Assembly (NCBI GenBank): GCA_977006965.1
Contig: OZ345362.1
Coordinates: 62,001 to 126,000, forward strand
Source of the DNA: Phymatolithon calcareum
Lineage: Eukaryota > Rhodophyta > Florideophyceae > Hapalidiales
DNA: 64,000 bases
Direction: 5' to 3'
In this document: positions 1 through 10,870 of the stretch, piece by piece
How the letters are laid out: each line of letters opens with the position of its first letter
Position numbering within the stretch: the stretch's first letter is position 1
Translations under genes and position numbers: made by a program
The notes under the pieces: generated by a model
Databases searched by the model: none
What the model was told of the DNA's origin: nothing
Seen by the model: only the letters and a program-made list of their open reading frames with translations

Positions 1-1
1 C

Positions 2-265
2 GTCCAAGATTTTGAGGTCACTCGCCTTTTTGTTGGAAACCTCGCGTGGTCCACGACAAATGAAAATCTCTGGAAGGCGTTTTCGTCCGCCGGCACCGTG
101 ATTGACGCCAAAGTTGTATTGGAGCGTGGCAGTCGGCGATCTCGCGGTTTCGGATTTGTGGGCTTTAGCGATTCAGTTGCAGCCAAGACCGCGCTTATCT
201 CCATGAACGGTCCAATTTTAAACGGGCGAGAGATCCGTGTGGACCGTGCACACAGGCCCAACTAG
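2..265 (+). CDS. RRM RNA-binding protein, 3' end (partial)
   Basis: The window opens inside a reading frame that runs 87 codons to a TAG. It is a complete RNA recognition motif: RNP2 is LFVGNL (residues 9-14 of the visible part) and RNP1 is RGFGFVGF (residues 48-55), in the usual order and about 35 residues apart, followed by the typical NGREIRVDRA end of the beta-4 strand. The protein ends just nine residues after NGREI, so this RRM is C-terminal, as in small glycine-rich or nucleolin-like RNA-binding proteins. The 5' part lies outside the window, so the number of RRMs and any targeting peptide are unknown. Family assignment is firm; the specific RNA target cannot be told. Confidence 0.93.
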   Translation, partial: VQDFEVTRLFVGNLAWSTTNENLWKAFSSAGTVIDAKVVLERGSRRSRGFGFVGFSDSVAAKTALISMNGPILNGREIRVDRAHRPN

Positions 266-655
266 CTCATCATGGAAGAAGACGTTTAGTTCATTAACCT
301 GGATGGTGAATATTGTGTACGATGTTTTTACGTTTCGTGAGTAAACATGTATCAATTTTCCAAGCATAGGCTCATGCAGCAAATTTTGTTCGCTTCCGGC
401 ACTATTCCAAAACGAAAGCACCTTCGTTACCATATTCTTAATGATAAAATGATATCACCGGGACCTATATGCTCCTACTACCAATTTTATTTTATATTCC
501 CGTTCTCAGCTTTCTGGGCGAACTTTGCTTTTTGCCCTCCTCCGTCATACGCAACGTCCGCACAGAACCAAAAAGTTCTCCGAAAATAAGCACCCTGGGA
601 TCGCCCCGTCACATTTTGAATCTTTCTCCTGACCAAGAAACGGCGGAAAATCACA
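266..655. other. 3' flank of the RRM gene, no gene seen
   Basis: About 390 bases between the RRM stop and the first ~390 bp repeat. Short overlapping frames exist on both strands but none has a recognisable motif. It probably contains the 3' UTR of the RRM gene. Confidence 0.5.
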
Positions 656-659
656 GATG

Positions 660-2590
660 TCACAAGAACGTTTCAAACTACCTTAAAACAAGATCTGAAA
701 TGGGCCCTGTAGTGTACACTTAAATCTCGCCTGATACAGTAGAAAGACATTCAAAATTCGCTACGAGAGCAGAAGATGTTCACAGTGGCGCAATGCGTTG
801 GAAAAGAAAACTAAATTTCATGCATGCCCCGCCACAACATGTATCCGTGAGGAAAACGATTCAGCGCATGCCATTGCCATCAGATTCTGGAAATGAAAAC
901 GAACCATGAATTAACATCTCATTCAGAAATTATCCTGAGATAAAAAGCAAAACCTTTTTCCCGGTAGTGCTATGCCTTCTGTGGATGTCTATGCTTTTTT
1001 GTCCATGCGCACTATCTCAATGACAATTTCCAGGAACGAAAACACGACGGCAGTGTTACCAACAAAGAAAAAACTTGCAACAGTTCGCTGAAACGGCTAT
1101 ACATTGTACTTTTGAATCTCGTCTGACCCAGTAGAAAGACACAGAAAATTCGTTAGGAAAGAAGAAGATGATCATAGTGTCGCAATGCGATGAGAAAGAA
1201 AAACAAATTTCTTTCCCTCCTCGCCGCAGCATATGAAAATATTGCAGATGAATCAGCGTACAGCATTGTCGTCAGTTGCTAGAAATGAAAGCGAACCATT
1301 AATTACCATCTCATTCAGTAATTATTCCGACTTAAAAAGCAGAACTCTTTCCCCGGCAAAGTGATGCCTTCTGAAAATGTCAATGCTTTTGCTTCCATGC
1401 GCACTAAGTGAACGACGATTACCGACGACGAAGAAACAACTGCAGAGTTACGAACAATGAAAAACTTGCAATAGTTAGATGAAGCGGCCCTACATTGTAC
1501 TTTTGATTCTCGCCTGACGCAGTAGAAAGACGCACTAAAATCGTTAGGGAAGAAGAAGATGTTCATAGTGGGACAATACGTTGAAAAAGAAAAGTAGATT
1601 TCGTTTATGCCCCATATAAGCGTAAGGCATATAGGTCAGCGTATGCCATTTCCATCGGTTACAAGAAATGAAAGCGTACCATTAGTTCAAATCAGGTTCA
1701 GTAATTCTCTTGAGTTAAAAAGCAAACTCTTTCTCCGGCAGTGCGATGCCTGCTAAAAACGTCAATTCCTTTTCGTCCATGCCCATGCGTCAATGCCGAC
1801 TACCAAGGACGAAGAAACGGCCGTGCATTGTACCCTTGAATCACGTCTGAACCTGGAGAAAGATTTTCAACTTCGATAGGAAAGCCGAAGATGTTCATAG
1901 ATGGGCAATGCGTTGGGAAAGAAATGTAAATTTCATTCCTGCCTCGCCACGCCATAGAAATGAAAGGCAGATGAGTCAGCATATGCGATTGTCATCGGGT
2001 GCAAGAAATGAAAACGAAGCAGGAGTTATCGTCAAATTCAGTAATTATCAGTAGATAAAAAGAAATAGTCTTTGTCCGGTTGTGCGATGCCTTCTGCATA
2101 CGTAAATGCCTTTCAATCCATGCACACTATGTCAGTGACAATTCCCAAAAGCGAAGACACAACGGCAGGGTTACCAATATCGAAAAACGTGCAATAGTTA
2201 GCTGAAACGGCCGTACATTGCACTTTTGAATCTAGCGTGACGCAGTAGAAAGACATACAAGAATCGTTAGGAAATCAGAAGATGTTCGTAGTAGGGCGAT
2301 GCGTTGAAAGAACCGTAAATTTCGTTCCTTCCGTGCCGCAACATATAAACATGTGACAGAACGCCAGCGTATGCTATTGCCATCGGTTGCTAGAAACAAA
2401 AACGCACCATGAGTTAACATCACAACCAGTAATTATCCTGACTTAAAAAGCAAAACTCTTTCTTCGGTAGTGCGATGCCTTCTGAAAACGTCAATGCCTT
2501 TTCGACCATGCATGCTGCGTCAATAACAATGTCCAACGAAAAAGGCACAACGGCAGCATTACCAGGAGCGTAAAGTGGAAATAGTTCTGT
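660..2590 (+). repeat. Left array: five ~390 bp repeat units
   Basis: A recurring block beginning near GAAGATGTTCATAGT is found at about 772, 1164, 1555, 1887 and 2278, so the spacing is 392, 391, 332 and 391 bases. Each unit also carries in the same order a phrase near CAGCGTATGCCATTG, one near GGAAATGAAAACGAACC, one near AAAAAGCAAAACTCTTT, one near TCAATGCCTTTTCGTCC and one near GAATCTCGTCTGACGCAG. Units are diverged by roughly 15-25% by eye and the fourth has a deletion of about 60 bases. The same unit occurs inverted at 5480-6975 and once more at 13150-13490. Confidence 0.85.
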
Positions 2591-2969
2591 TCTCCTCTCG
2601 TCAAAGCTTGCTCGAAATCAAGCGTTCGAGTACGTTAGAAGCACCGAACGGCACGTCATTAGATCGGGCCCGGACGAACACACAGAATTTTACTGTGATC
2701 AGTTGTCCTTTCTCGGGAGATCAATTTCTGATGTAGGTTCGAGACTGAAAATTATTCGGGGTAAATGAATATTTCTTTTTTAGAGAGGATTATCGGCCAA
2801 TAATAAGTGAAATAACCAATCAGAGCTCTTCGAGGCCAAATTCGTCACAAATTGGCGTAGTGTAGAGCTATAATTCTCTAAAAGTATTTGGATGAGAACT
2901 CACCTCAAGCAAGTATGGTGCAGAAGGTGGGGGACATGGTGAAACTGTTTCGTACTCAATTCTAGCAAG

Positions 2970-4379
2970 ATGGCCACTGGACTAAGAAAGCTTGATCAAG
3001 AGTGCGCATGCGAGATTCTATGGCCTGATCTTCATGACCTTTTTGCAGGAACAACTGGAGATATCTTGGCATCTTCGTGTGGTGAATCAGAGCATTTATC
3101 TAAAGGCGACTCCGTAAAGTCGCCACTGGGGATTTTCTCTCGCCGGGTCAAGGCCACAACCGACAAATGGCCGAAAGGTGCAGTGAAGCAATTCAATGAG
3201 AGATGGAAGCCGTCTGCAAGATCAATGCAGTACAGGCGCGTGGCATGCCGAGTTTTGAACTTGATCACGCAAACAGTAACTTCTTGGAAGGATCCAGACC
3301 CCACCGAGAGGATAACTGATGAGCACATCGCCAAAACCTGGCTCTCTTCAACGTATGAGCAAAGCCGCAGAGAAACCAAAATCTCCGATCTCGTTCCCGC
3401 ATGGCTCAAGTCGCTTCCATTTCTATCCTTTATTTACTTGCGATGTTTGATGGCATCACTTTTTGTTCACCATACAAATGAGGTCAACTTCGGATTCAAT
3501 TTGCACGGCAGGCCAATTTTGAAAGGATGCTCCGACATTCAAATTCATGTGGAAATTGTGAAAAAGCATCTTCTCTCACATATCAAAGAAGTCCGGGAAG
3601 AATTCGTAAGAGAATGGGAAGTCCCTGAAGAAGCATACAATCCGAGCGAGGCAAATAGGTTTCTCAGTCCCAGAGTTCTCATGTCAGATGTTGAGACGTT
3701 CTTGGATAGGATGGGTGAACTTGCTCTGTCCCTAAATAGCTTTGTACCTGCCATTTATGGAGTATATGCGCCATGGGGTCAGGGTCTAATGACGTTTATT
3801 CGGAAAGAATCCGAAGGGCTTGATACTTTGCCTCTTGAAAATGACATATCCTACGCTTCAGATGCAGTAATTCATCGAGATGCTAATCCTCACGAAAACT
3901 CTTTGCGCAGCATACTACAATCTTTGCTCGACGAGTTTCCTCCTGGAAGCGACAGCATGATGACGGCGGCACAAAATGAGCTCTTGTTCATATCGGCGAG
4001 CGTGCGCTTTTGCCGTATGGCTGCTGAGGTAACACACAGTGGCATTAACATGTACGGCAAAAAAGAGAAAAAGACTTTTGAAAGAGAAGGACCTGCGACC
4101 AGATCACGAGCACATTCAGAGGACCGAGAAGTTTTCAAGACGAGAAATGTTTTGGTGCAAACACACGTCTACGGTATTTGGAAAGCGATTTACGATGCAG
4201 ACAGCGAATTTTACGAATCTCTAATTCAGGACCATAAAATAGGGATTTGCGATCTGGCAAGCGAGCTTGGTCCATTAGTTGAGTGCTGGTGGACTGGGAG
4301 GTCGCCTCAAGGTCATTCGGGACCCTTGATGGCTTCTGTGCACAGAGACATGTCCTGCCGTCCCTTTTTCTTCTTTTAA
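2970..4379 (+). CDS. Hypothetical protein, 469 codons, uninterrupted
   Basis: A single-exon frame from ATG to TAA with no stop for 469 codons, by far the longest intact frame in the first 40 kb. I do not recognise the family. The product is mostly helical, with a conserved-looking middle (PAWLKSLPFLSFIYLRC near residue 142) and a short Arg/Lys/Glu-rich linker near residue 365. There is no signal peptide and no convincing membrane span; hydrophobic stretches near residues 147-165 could be a buried helix. It lies inside the unique segment between the inverted ~390 bp repeat arrays, so it could be the transposase or cargo of that element, or a host gene trapped between repeats. No DDE triad can be assigned by eye. 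The last five residues are Arg-Pro followed by a run of Phe, which may be near-terminal drift. Confidence 0.7.
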   Translation: MATGLRKLDQECACEILWPDLHDLFAGTTGDILASSCGESEHLSKGDSVKSPLGIFSRRVKATTDKWPKGAVKQFNERWKPSARSMQYRRVACRVLNLITQTVTSWKDPDPTERITDEHIAKTWLSSTYEQSRRETKISDLVPAWLKSLPFLSFIYLRCLMASLFVHHTNEVNFGFNLHGRPILKGCSDIQIHVEIVKKHLLSHIKEVREEFVREWEVPEEAYNPSEANRFLSPRVLMSDVETFLDRMGELALSLNSFVPAIYGVYAPWGQGLMTFIRKESEGLDTLPLENDISYASDAVIHRDANPHENSLRSILQSLLDEFPPGSDSMMTAAQNELLFISASVRFCRMAAEVTHSGINMYGKKEKKTFEREGPATRSRAHSEDREVFKTRNVLVQTHVYGIWKAIYDADSEFYESLIQDHKIGICDLASELGPLVECWWTGRSPQGHSGPLMASVHRDMSCRPFFFF

Positions 4380-4700
4380 CTGTGCGAAAGAATTGTACGA
4401 GCCTAGATGCTTGTGCTTCAAAATATTTACAAAAATATTCTCTGTACTAAATGAAAAGGTATCTGCACAACTCAATCGAGTGACAGAAGAAGACATTTAT
4501 TAGCTAAGAGGTAGAGGATAAGTACTATAGGGGGTTGGAAGAATGGATCCGGTGAAGATTAGCTAAAGTATGATCAACGCAAAAAATGCAATCTCACGTA
4601 GAAATGATAATGTGGACGTTGAGAGCCCGCTCCCTCCTCTGAACAAGCTATGGGACACAGCAGACTTCGCACGAAACAGGTAAATGTCCGATGTTAATTA
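4380..4700. other. Downstream flank of the 469-codon gene
   Basis: AT-rich sequence after the TAA at 4379, presumably 3' UTR. I see no motif, repeat or second gene before the duplicated unit that starts near 4700. Confidence 0.4.
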
Positions 4701-5450
4701 TTCCTTGCGAAGACCGTACGTTTGTGGAAAACGTTCTTCTCACACAGCGAAGTCTATAACCACCGTTGTAACTATCCATTTGCCATCGCTCGGATCACGT
4801 GCCCGGAGCCCCTCGTTTCCCCACTGGTGAAGGCATCGACGGCCCTCAACTGGAGCTGCCGTATCGCTGCATTTTGTATCTGTGCTTTTGGTAATCGGAA
4901 ATCTCCACAACACCGCAGAGCTGTGGGTTGCAGAAATGGCGACTGAACAACTTTCGCAACCACTCCACCGGTTTTGCTAATGACGGCCGAAAAGTTCAAA
5001 AATCATTCTCGGCAGCGCTTTTCCACGCACTACTCACTGCGCTCGATAACATATGCCCTGTCGACAGAAGTGTTATCGTCACGGTTGAAAACCTGCCGTT
5101 CTCTCCATCCGCCTCACTGCACGTCGACCATGACAGCGACATCTGCTGACTCTTTTGCTCTGTTTTTTGGGCCTTTAGGGTGCGAAATGATCCATGTGTT
5201 CATCTTTCTTTCATTACACTCCGCCGGAAACTAAGACTAATATTCGCGAAGGTGTCGATAATTGGAAATCTGGCGCGTTTAAATTGCGCGGACAAGTCAG
5301 TCTCGGTCTCTCTCCGGTCGATGTAATTCGGAATACTTCTTCACGATGCGGATGGATACATGGTCTAGTCTTGGATGATTTTGCAGGATTCCTCAATGTA
5401 TTTAGAAATGTGCAATGAGCCTCGTGCCGTTTCTACATCAAGAGAGCCTT
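4700..5450 (+). pseudogene. Decayed unit, copy of 13500-14690 (inverted)
   Basis: Two stretches match the minus strand of 13500-14690 at both nucleotide and peptide level. Around 5010-5130 a frame reads ALFHALLTALDN...RSVIV...ENLPFSPSASLHV, matching ALLHTLPTAFDN...RSYIVMILNPTFSISASLSV on the minus strand near 14640-14530. Around 5233-5410 the sequence matches the minus strand of 13746-13516 (both contain TCAGTCTCGG and a GATGCGGATG block). The reading frame is broken several times here. The second copy sits beside the same ~390 bp repeat, so gene unit and repeat travelled together. Function unknown. Confidence 0.55.
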
Positions 5451-5479
5451 CCTCTACTTTGATGGGAGGCGAAGAAAAC

Positions 5480-6975
5480 TATTCCCATTTTTCGTTCTGG
5501 GAAATGCTGCCGTTGTGTCTTGTTCGTTAGAATTTCTATTGACGTAGTTTTCATGGACGAAAAGAGATTGACGATTTCAGCGCGCATCGCAATACCGGAA
5601 AAGAGTTTTGCTTTTTAACTCAGGATAATTTCTGAACGTGATGTTACCTCATGGTTCGTTTTTATTTCCAGCAACAGATGACAATGGCATACGCTGACGT
5701 TTTTCCTCATGTTTATATGTCGCGCACAGCAGGAACGAAATTTACTTTTTTTCAATACATGCCGCACTATGAACATCTTCGGCCTTCTTAACGAATTTTG
5801 TACGTCTTCCTACTGCTTCAAACGTGATTCAAAGTACAATGTACGGCAGATTCAGCTAACTATTGCACGTTTTTCTTTGTTGGTAACGCTGCCGTTGTGT
5901 CTTCTTCGTTGGCAGTCGTCATTGACGTAGTGTGCATGGACCAGAAGGCATCGATATTTTCTGAAGGCATCGCAGTACCAGGGAAGGAATCTTGTCTTTT
6001 TCTCGGGATAAATACTGCATTAGATGAGAATTCAGGGTTCGTTTTTTTTCTTGGAAGTGATGGCAATGGCGGGCGCTGACTTGTTTGCTTCACGCGCATA
6101 TGTTGTGGCTGGGCAGGAACAGAATTTTCTTTTCGTTGCGAACGCATTGCTCCATTATGAACATCTTTTGAGCTTCATTCTCCAGCTTCAGACGTGATTC
6201 AGGGGGTACAATGCACTGCCGTTTCAGCTAACTATTGCAAGTTTGTCTTTGTTGGCACGCTGCAGTTCCTCATAGTTGGCACTCGTCATTGACGTAATGT
6301 GCATGGACGAAAAGGCATTGCCGTTTTCATCTGGCATCGCACTACCTGAAAACGACATTTTCTTTCTATCTCAAGGGAATTTCTGAATGAGATTCTAACT
6401 CGTGGTACGCTTTCATTCTATCAACAGATGTCAATGGTATACAATGGCATACGCTGACGTTTTGCTTCATGATTACATGTATTGGCACGGCAGGAACAAC
6501 ATTTCTTCTTCTTTTTCAACGCAATGCCCTGCTTTGAACATCTTCTGCTCGTCCCATTGCGACACTATGATCATCTTCCTCTTTCCTCACGATTTTTGTG
6601 CGTCTTCCTACTGCGTCAGGCGAGATTCAGAAGTACAATATAAGGCAGCTCCAGATGACTATTGCACGTTTTTGTTTGTTGGTAACGCTGTCATTGTGTC
6701 TTCGTCGTTGGCAGTCGTCAATGACGTATTGTGCATGGACGGAAAGGCATTGATATTTTCTGAAGGCGTCGCAGTACCGGAGAAGGAATCTTGTCTTTAT
6801 CTCTGGATAATTACTGAATGAAGCGCTAACTCATGGTTCGTTTTCATTTCTCGCAACTGATGACAATGGCGTACGCTGACTCTTTTGCCTCACGGGTATA
6901 TTTTGTGGCGTGACATGAACGAAATTTACGTTTCTTTGTGAATTCACTGGCCCAGTATTAGTAACTTCGGCTCTC
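5480..6975 (-). repeat. Right array: four ~390 bp units, inverted
   Basis: The anchor of the left array appears here reverse-complemented at about 5774, 6162, 6572 and (decayed) 6965, with spacings of 388, 410 and 393. The 410 spacing contains a local duplication of about 30 bases near 6538-6572. One unit holds an open frame across most of its length (6402-6821, plus strand), and the same frame is open in the corresponding part of the left array (minus strand 1315-1566), which may mean the repeat once had coding content or may be chance. Confidence 0.8.
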
Positions 6976-7462
6976 ACAGCAAATTGATGGTATTGCTGAG
7001 TCATCATTGCTTCACTGAGTGAGGCAACTGCGAAGGTGAGAATGCATTTGTTGATGTTTTGCCATTTCGAACGATCCATAAGATTATCATCCGCTGACTC
7101 ATGTGCTTTATTTATTTTTATGAGATATGCGACGAATCGTTATTTTCAGTTTTTCGTCCCCACATTGGGCCTGTATCGGATTCTGAGATTCTGCAACTCC
7201 GTTATTCTGATACAGCTGATGTAGTGAAATTTGTACAGCATTTGGGGCTGCTATTCGTTCATGCCCGAGATCTTGCTTATTACTCTGGTGTGTAATAGGA
7301 TTGGTGTTAAAGGCCATACCCATTGCACAAGCATATATGCGATCTACCAGCTCGGGGCGAACGCAATTCTCATAGGTGGTGGTGCACCACTTGTCAGCTA
7401 AACAATGCACAAGAAATTTAAAGCTATTCAGTTGTACCTCGAATCAAAACTAAATTCATTCT
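6976..7462. other. Gap between repeat array and recombinase
   Basis: No gene, repeat or motif recognised. The last ~100 bases are the 3' flank of the minus-strand tyrosine recombinase. Confidence 0.4.
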
Positions 7463-8548
7463 TTATTCTAGGAGGCTCCATTTCCTCTCCATTAACCAGT
7501 CCCGAACAGGAGTTTTTCTTTCCTCTTCCTGAAGATTATCCAGGGCAACTCTGCTCTTAGCATGGGAGTTAAAATCTTGAATGGAGGCGAAGTTAGGAAC
7601 TTCTTTTCCGGTCAGGTCGTTGTAGCACTCTGTGTAATGAATGTACGCTGCTTCGCCGGTCATTCCGAACCATTCCATAATGAAGTCATCCTTGCATCCC
7701 AAAAACCGAAGAAGTTGAACCCCACCCCTTTTGGCACTATGACCAGTATGTGCGCGGGCATTTGCCTCCCCCATTCCAATAGTCTTGAACCTATCGTGCA
7801 TGAACGTAATAAGGTTCTTTCTGGGCCACGCCTGGTCAGAAATGAGTCGAATGCATTCCATTCCCAGTGCATTACAAAACACATACCCGTCCGTATCGCC
7901 ACGCGTGTATAACCATAATGAAAATGCGAAGAAAGGATCCATCAATATGCACTTTGAGAACGCATTTCCTGGCCATGGACAAAGCTGTTATTTGCGATAT
8001 CCAATGGAGTTTTTTGTCCTTTATGAGATACCGAACTCAACGCCATACTTTGTGCACGTCACGTGATTGAGCTGAAGCTTCGACAGCTCGTCGTAGCGCA
8101 TTCCGCAGTTCATTCCGGTAAGTAAGTACGCATGAAGCAATTTGTCCCGCTTGTCTATAGTTTTCATTTCATTACTCGGGATAAGAAATAATTTTGCGTG
8201 CTCGATTACTTGCTCTGCAGTAAGTGGTGGCGCAGGTCTCGACACTTTTCCTGCCTCTGCGACTTTCTTCGCATGCACTTTTCGGAACTCTGAGATATAC
8301 ATATTCTTCTCCAGGGGGTTGCCGTGCGCTGCTCTCGTTCCGTCTTTTTTTTCGAAAGTTTTCCAACTATCAATGTGACCGTGCTCCCTGTAGACCCAAC
8401 GCAAACCAGCGATTATGCCAGCAACTGCAGACCTAGACTTTAAGTTATCCATGGACCCTTCCATCATGTCCCGCAGTCCCGCGTACTGGTAGAGGAGGTT
8501 TAACACCAGCTGCGACGATTGAGGAGAAACTTCAACTGGATCTTGCAT
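7463..8548 (-). pseudogene. Crypton-like tyrosine recombinase, two in-frame stops
   Basis: Two frames in the same phase, 175 and 160 codons, are separated by about 25 codons containing two TAA triplets. The upstream part looks like a helical core-binding domain and ends with the first catalytic arginine in GMRYDEL (residue 151). The downstream part carries the rest of the active site: GHSAKRGG (His69, with Lys in the usual HxxR arginine position and Arg next to it), Trp92 and Tyr101 nine residues later, followed by IHYTE. Order and spacing match tyrosine recombinases of the Crypton or related eukaryotic mobile groups. Such enzymes cut and rejoin DNA through a 3' phosphotyrosine. The two stops make this copy inactive unless they are sequencing errors. 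No RT partner is adjacent, which argues against DIRS. Confidence 0.8.
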
Positions 8549-8574
8549 GTCGTGCTTTGTTGCAGCAATTCGAA

Positions 8575-9180
8575 GAAGAATGCAGAAAGAAAGAGGCGAC
8601 TGTGTGCTTCAGCATATCAGCAGGTCAAAGCCGAATATGAAATGAGAACCTGTTTGTCGGTAGAAGTGTATCGCCATTGCATAGAATTCGATGTTTGTCG
8701 TGCTACATTGTCAGCGCTGTGGACGCCGATTGGCTTTTCCTGAGCTATCTAACGCCGACGGACGATGGCCATCAGCATTGACCACGAAGGGAAGGGAATG
8801 AGGTCTTATCAATGCGACGCGTTATGCTTGTGCACCTTTGGACAGGTGAAAGGGGTGCAGGTCGTATATCTGAGGGCTGCTACGCGGTAGGTTCACGTGC
8901 CGGAGTAGGGATAAGGGGCTTTCCGTATCAGACTAGACTTGAGATTTTTGATCTAACACTTCGGAGACGCTGGGCTTGGCAGACGCGAATGTGGAAAAAA
9001 CTCTTTGGGCTGGCAACAGACTACAATGGCGAGAACGGTTGGCACAAAGTGCAATATTCGATGCCGTGAAGGTTGATGATCTGTTCGACAACAATAGAAT
9101 TGTGAAATATTTTAAACCGATTGGGGTAAATGATGATGGCTTATCTGGTACAGTTTTGGGAGGGTCGATCTGACACCCCT
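8575..9180 (+). repeat. Direct repeat, copy 1 (other copy 15505-16100)
   Basis: The block starting AGAAAGAGGCGACTGT and continuing through ATCAGCAGGT, CGCCATT, GATTGGCTTTTTC, AATGAGGTCTTATCAAT and GGCTGC(A/T)GCGCGGTAG recurs in the same order and orientation at 15505-16100. By eye identity is near 80%. A short peptide LATDYNGENGWHKVQ near residue 65 of a plus-strand frame ending at 9069 is matched by a similar reading near 15940, so a decayed coding sequence is possible. The left edge lies only about 30 bases upstream of the recombinase start. Confidence 0.75.
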
Positions 9181-9589
9181 ATTTATGCTCCAGGAAAGCT
9201 TCTTACATGGACAAAAGTTGCTTGCGCGAAATCTTCACCCTTTGCGAATTTTTATCATTCAAACCCGTGGCCATTATTGTATACAAGTACCTCAGTAGCA
9301 ATTCCTGTAGACATTCCAAGAAGTAGCCATGTTTTGAACATTCACTGCGGGAGCGATTATTGTGAAGAGCCAATATTTTCGTCATTCATATCCGTAGCCA
9401 TGAGATTTAACAGTAGTTGGTGGACAGCGCGAGACGTTGGAACGGGCACAAAGTATCTTCCTCCCCATCTTGATTCCTCTAACCCGCTCAAGGTCGGTAA
9501 TTAAAGTGCCGGTGTCCCCGACTGTGCCGCTGTCTTACAGATTAATGTGAACAGTCACAGAAGTTCTATGGGAAGCCGGCGGAAGGTAT

Positions 9590-10870
9590 GTCGACATGCT
9601 AGTGGCCTTGCTGGTGTCCATAAACAAAAATAGGTCATACGATGAACCTGGAAATCGCCCAATATCCCTCCTGAGTCATGCATTGAAGTTATTGAAACTG
9701 CAATCGACAGTACTCTCCACGATGTATGCTTCAACCACTGGTTCAAACTTGGGCTCAAAAACGGGAAAAGTACTGACCATGCTAAAATCCACGGAGCTAT
9801 TGAAAGGTCAACAACGCTGTGTGGCAGAACTGAAAGTACAGTCACCACAGCTACGAGCTGTGGCCGAAGTATACTTGATACCATCTTGGGTGCCAACCAT
9901 CGGTGATGCCGACAAGAACCGGGTTTTAGGTCCCCTTACAGTCCAAGTCTGTACAGCAGCTTCATGGATGTGTTCTCGGTACGTATAGGAGACGTGCCCC
10001 GAGCTTGGGCCGCCGTCCCTTCAATTCTCTTGGCAGACGATATAATTCTTCTGTGGACATCACTTCCGCTCTGCATGGGTTTCTAGACCGAGCCACTCGT
10101 TAGGCCTAAGAGCGCGGAATGGCATGGAATGCGGAGCATGGAAGAAACAAGGTACTTGAATCGTAAGAGACGTCGGGCGTGATATTCAAGCTGGCTAATA
10201 AGGCCCTCGCACATGTCCCAGAAGTTACGTACCTCGGAGTATCCCTAGGACCTGAGGGAGTTACAGAAGCACAGATTCTGCAGAGCCTGAAGAAGGCAAA
10301 CACCACTCTGTACTAGCTGCGTGCACTTGGAGTACTCAAAAAGGGATTTGGTACACATAAATGCATCTCCGTATACAAGGCATTAACTCAGCGACGTTTG
10401 GAGTATGCTAGGCACCTACCACTGTTGACAGAACAGGGCCAAGGAAGTGGAGCGAAGAGACAAGTTTTTGGGCCACTGCCACGAGGAAAAACGGATAGAC
10501 TCCGTCTCCTATGTCGAATCATAGCTGCTTTCCATCGTTGGGAAATATGAGCTTTCAAGACGTTGAGAGGTACAAAGGCGACTGAGAGAGAGTTCCAGAG
10601 TAACTGCCAAAGAGAAGAAACGAAGAAGAGCTCCTTTCCTCAAGTAACGACTTGCCAGCAATGGAGGCCAGAGCATCATTTGATCAAGCGATGAAGACAA
10701 TAATATCGAACCACACTGGAGAAGAACTTTGATCAACTTCTCTGGAAAAGAAAAGAGAGAGCCTTGATATAAGAGACGCCGTACTATGGGTAGCTCCTGA
10801 GGAAGCCTTGCCCATATATTCGTATGACTGTAGGGCTTTAAAAATAAACATTTAGAAAAACCCACAAAAG
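9590..10870 (+). pseudogene. Non-LTR retrotransposon RT, multiply frameshifted
   Basis: Reverse-transcriptase blocks appear in order across shifting frames: RPISLLSHALKLL near 9655, then a segment with LLADDIILL (catalytic YxDD-type box) near 10030-10055, then VTYLGVSLGPEG near 10222, and the thumb region YKALTQRRLEYARHLPLL near 10375. Behind this follows DRLRLLCRI near 10496, which matches the region after RT in the other LINE copies of this window. At least four frameshifts or stops make it a relic. The 3' end, with an AAATAAA signal, is near 10855. No endonuclease domain was found upstream, so the copy is 5'-truncated. Confidence 0.75.

Larger units (their letters stand above)
665..6975. 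mobile_element. Putative foldback-type composite element
   Basis: The five-unit array on the left and the four-unit array on the right are the same ~390 bp repeat in opposite orientation, and they enclose about 2.9 kb of unique sequence with a 469-codon gene. Long terminal inverted repeats built from tandem subunits are the hallmark of foldback-type DNA transposons (FB, Galileo), which is established for those families; applying the name here is inference. The junction between the inner unit and the 3' repeat (about 5490) recurs, inverted, near 13475 in a partial second copy, which supports a mobile or segmentally duplicated unit. No target-site duplication could be identified at the outer ends. 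Confidence 0.45.
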
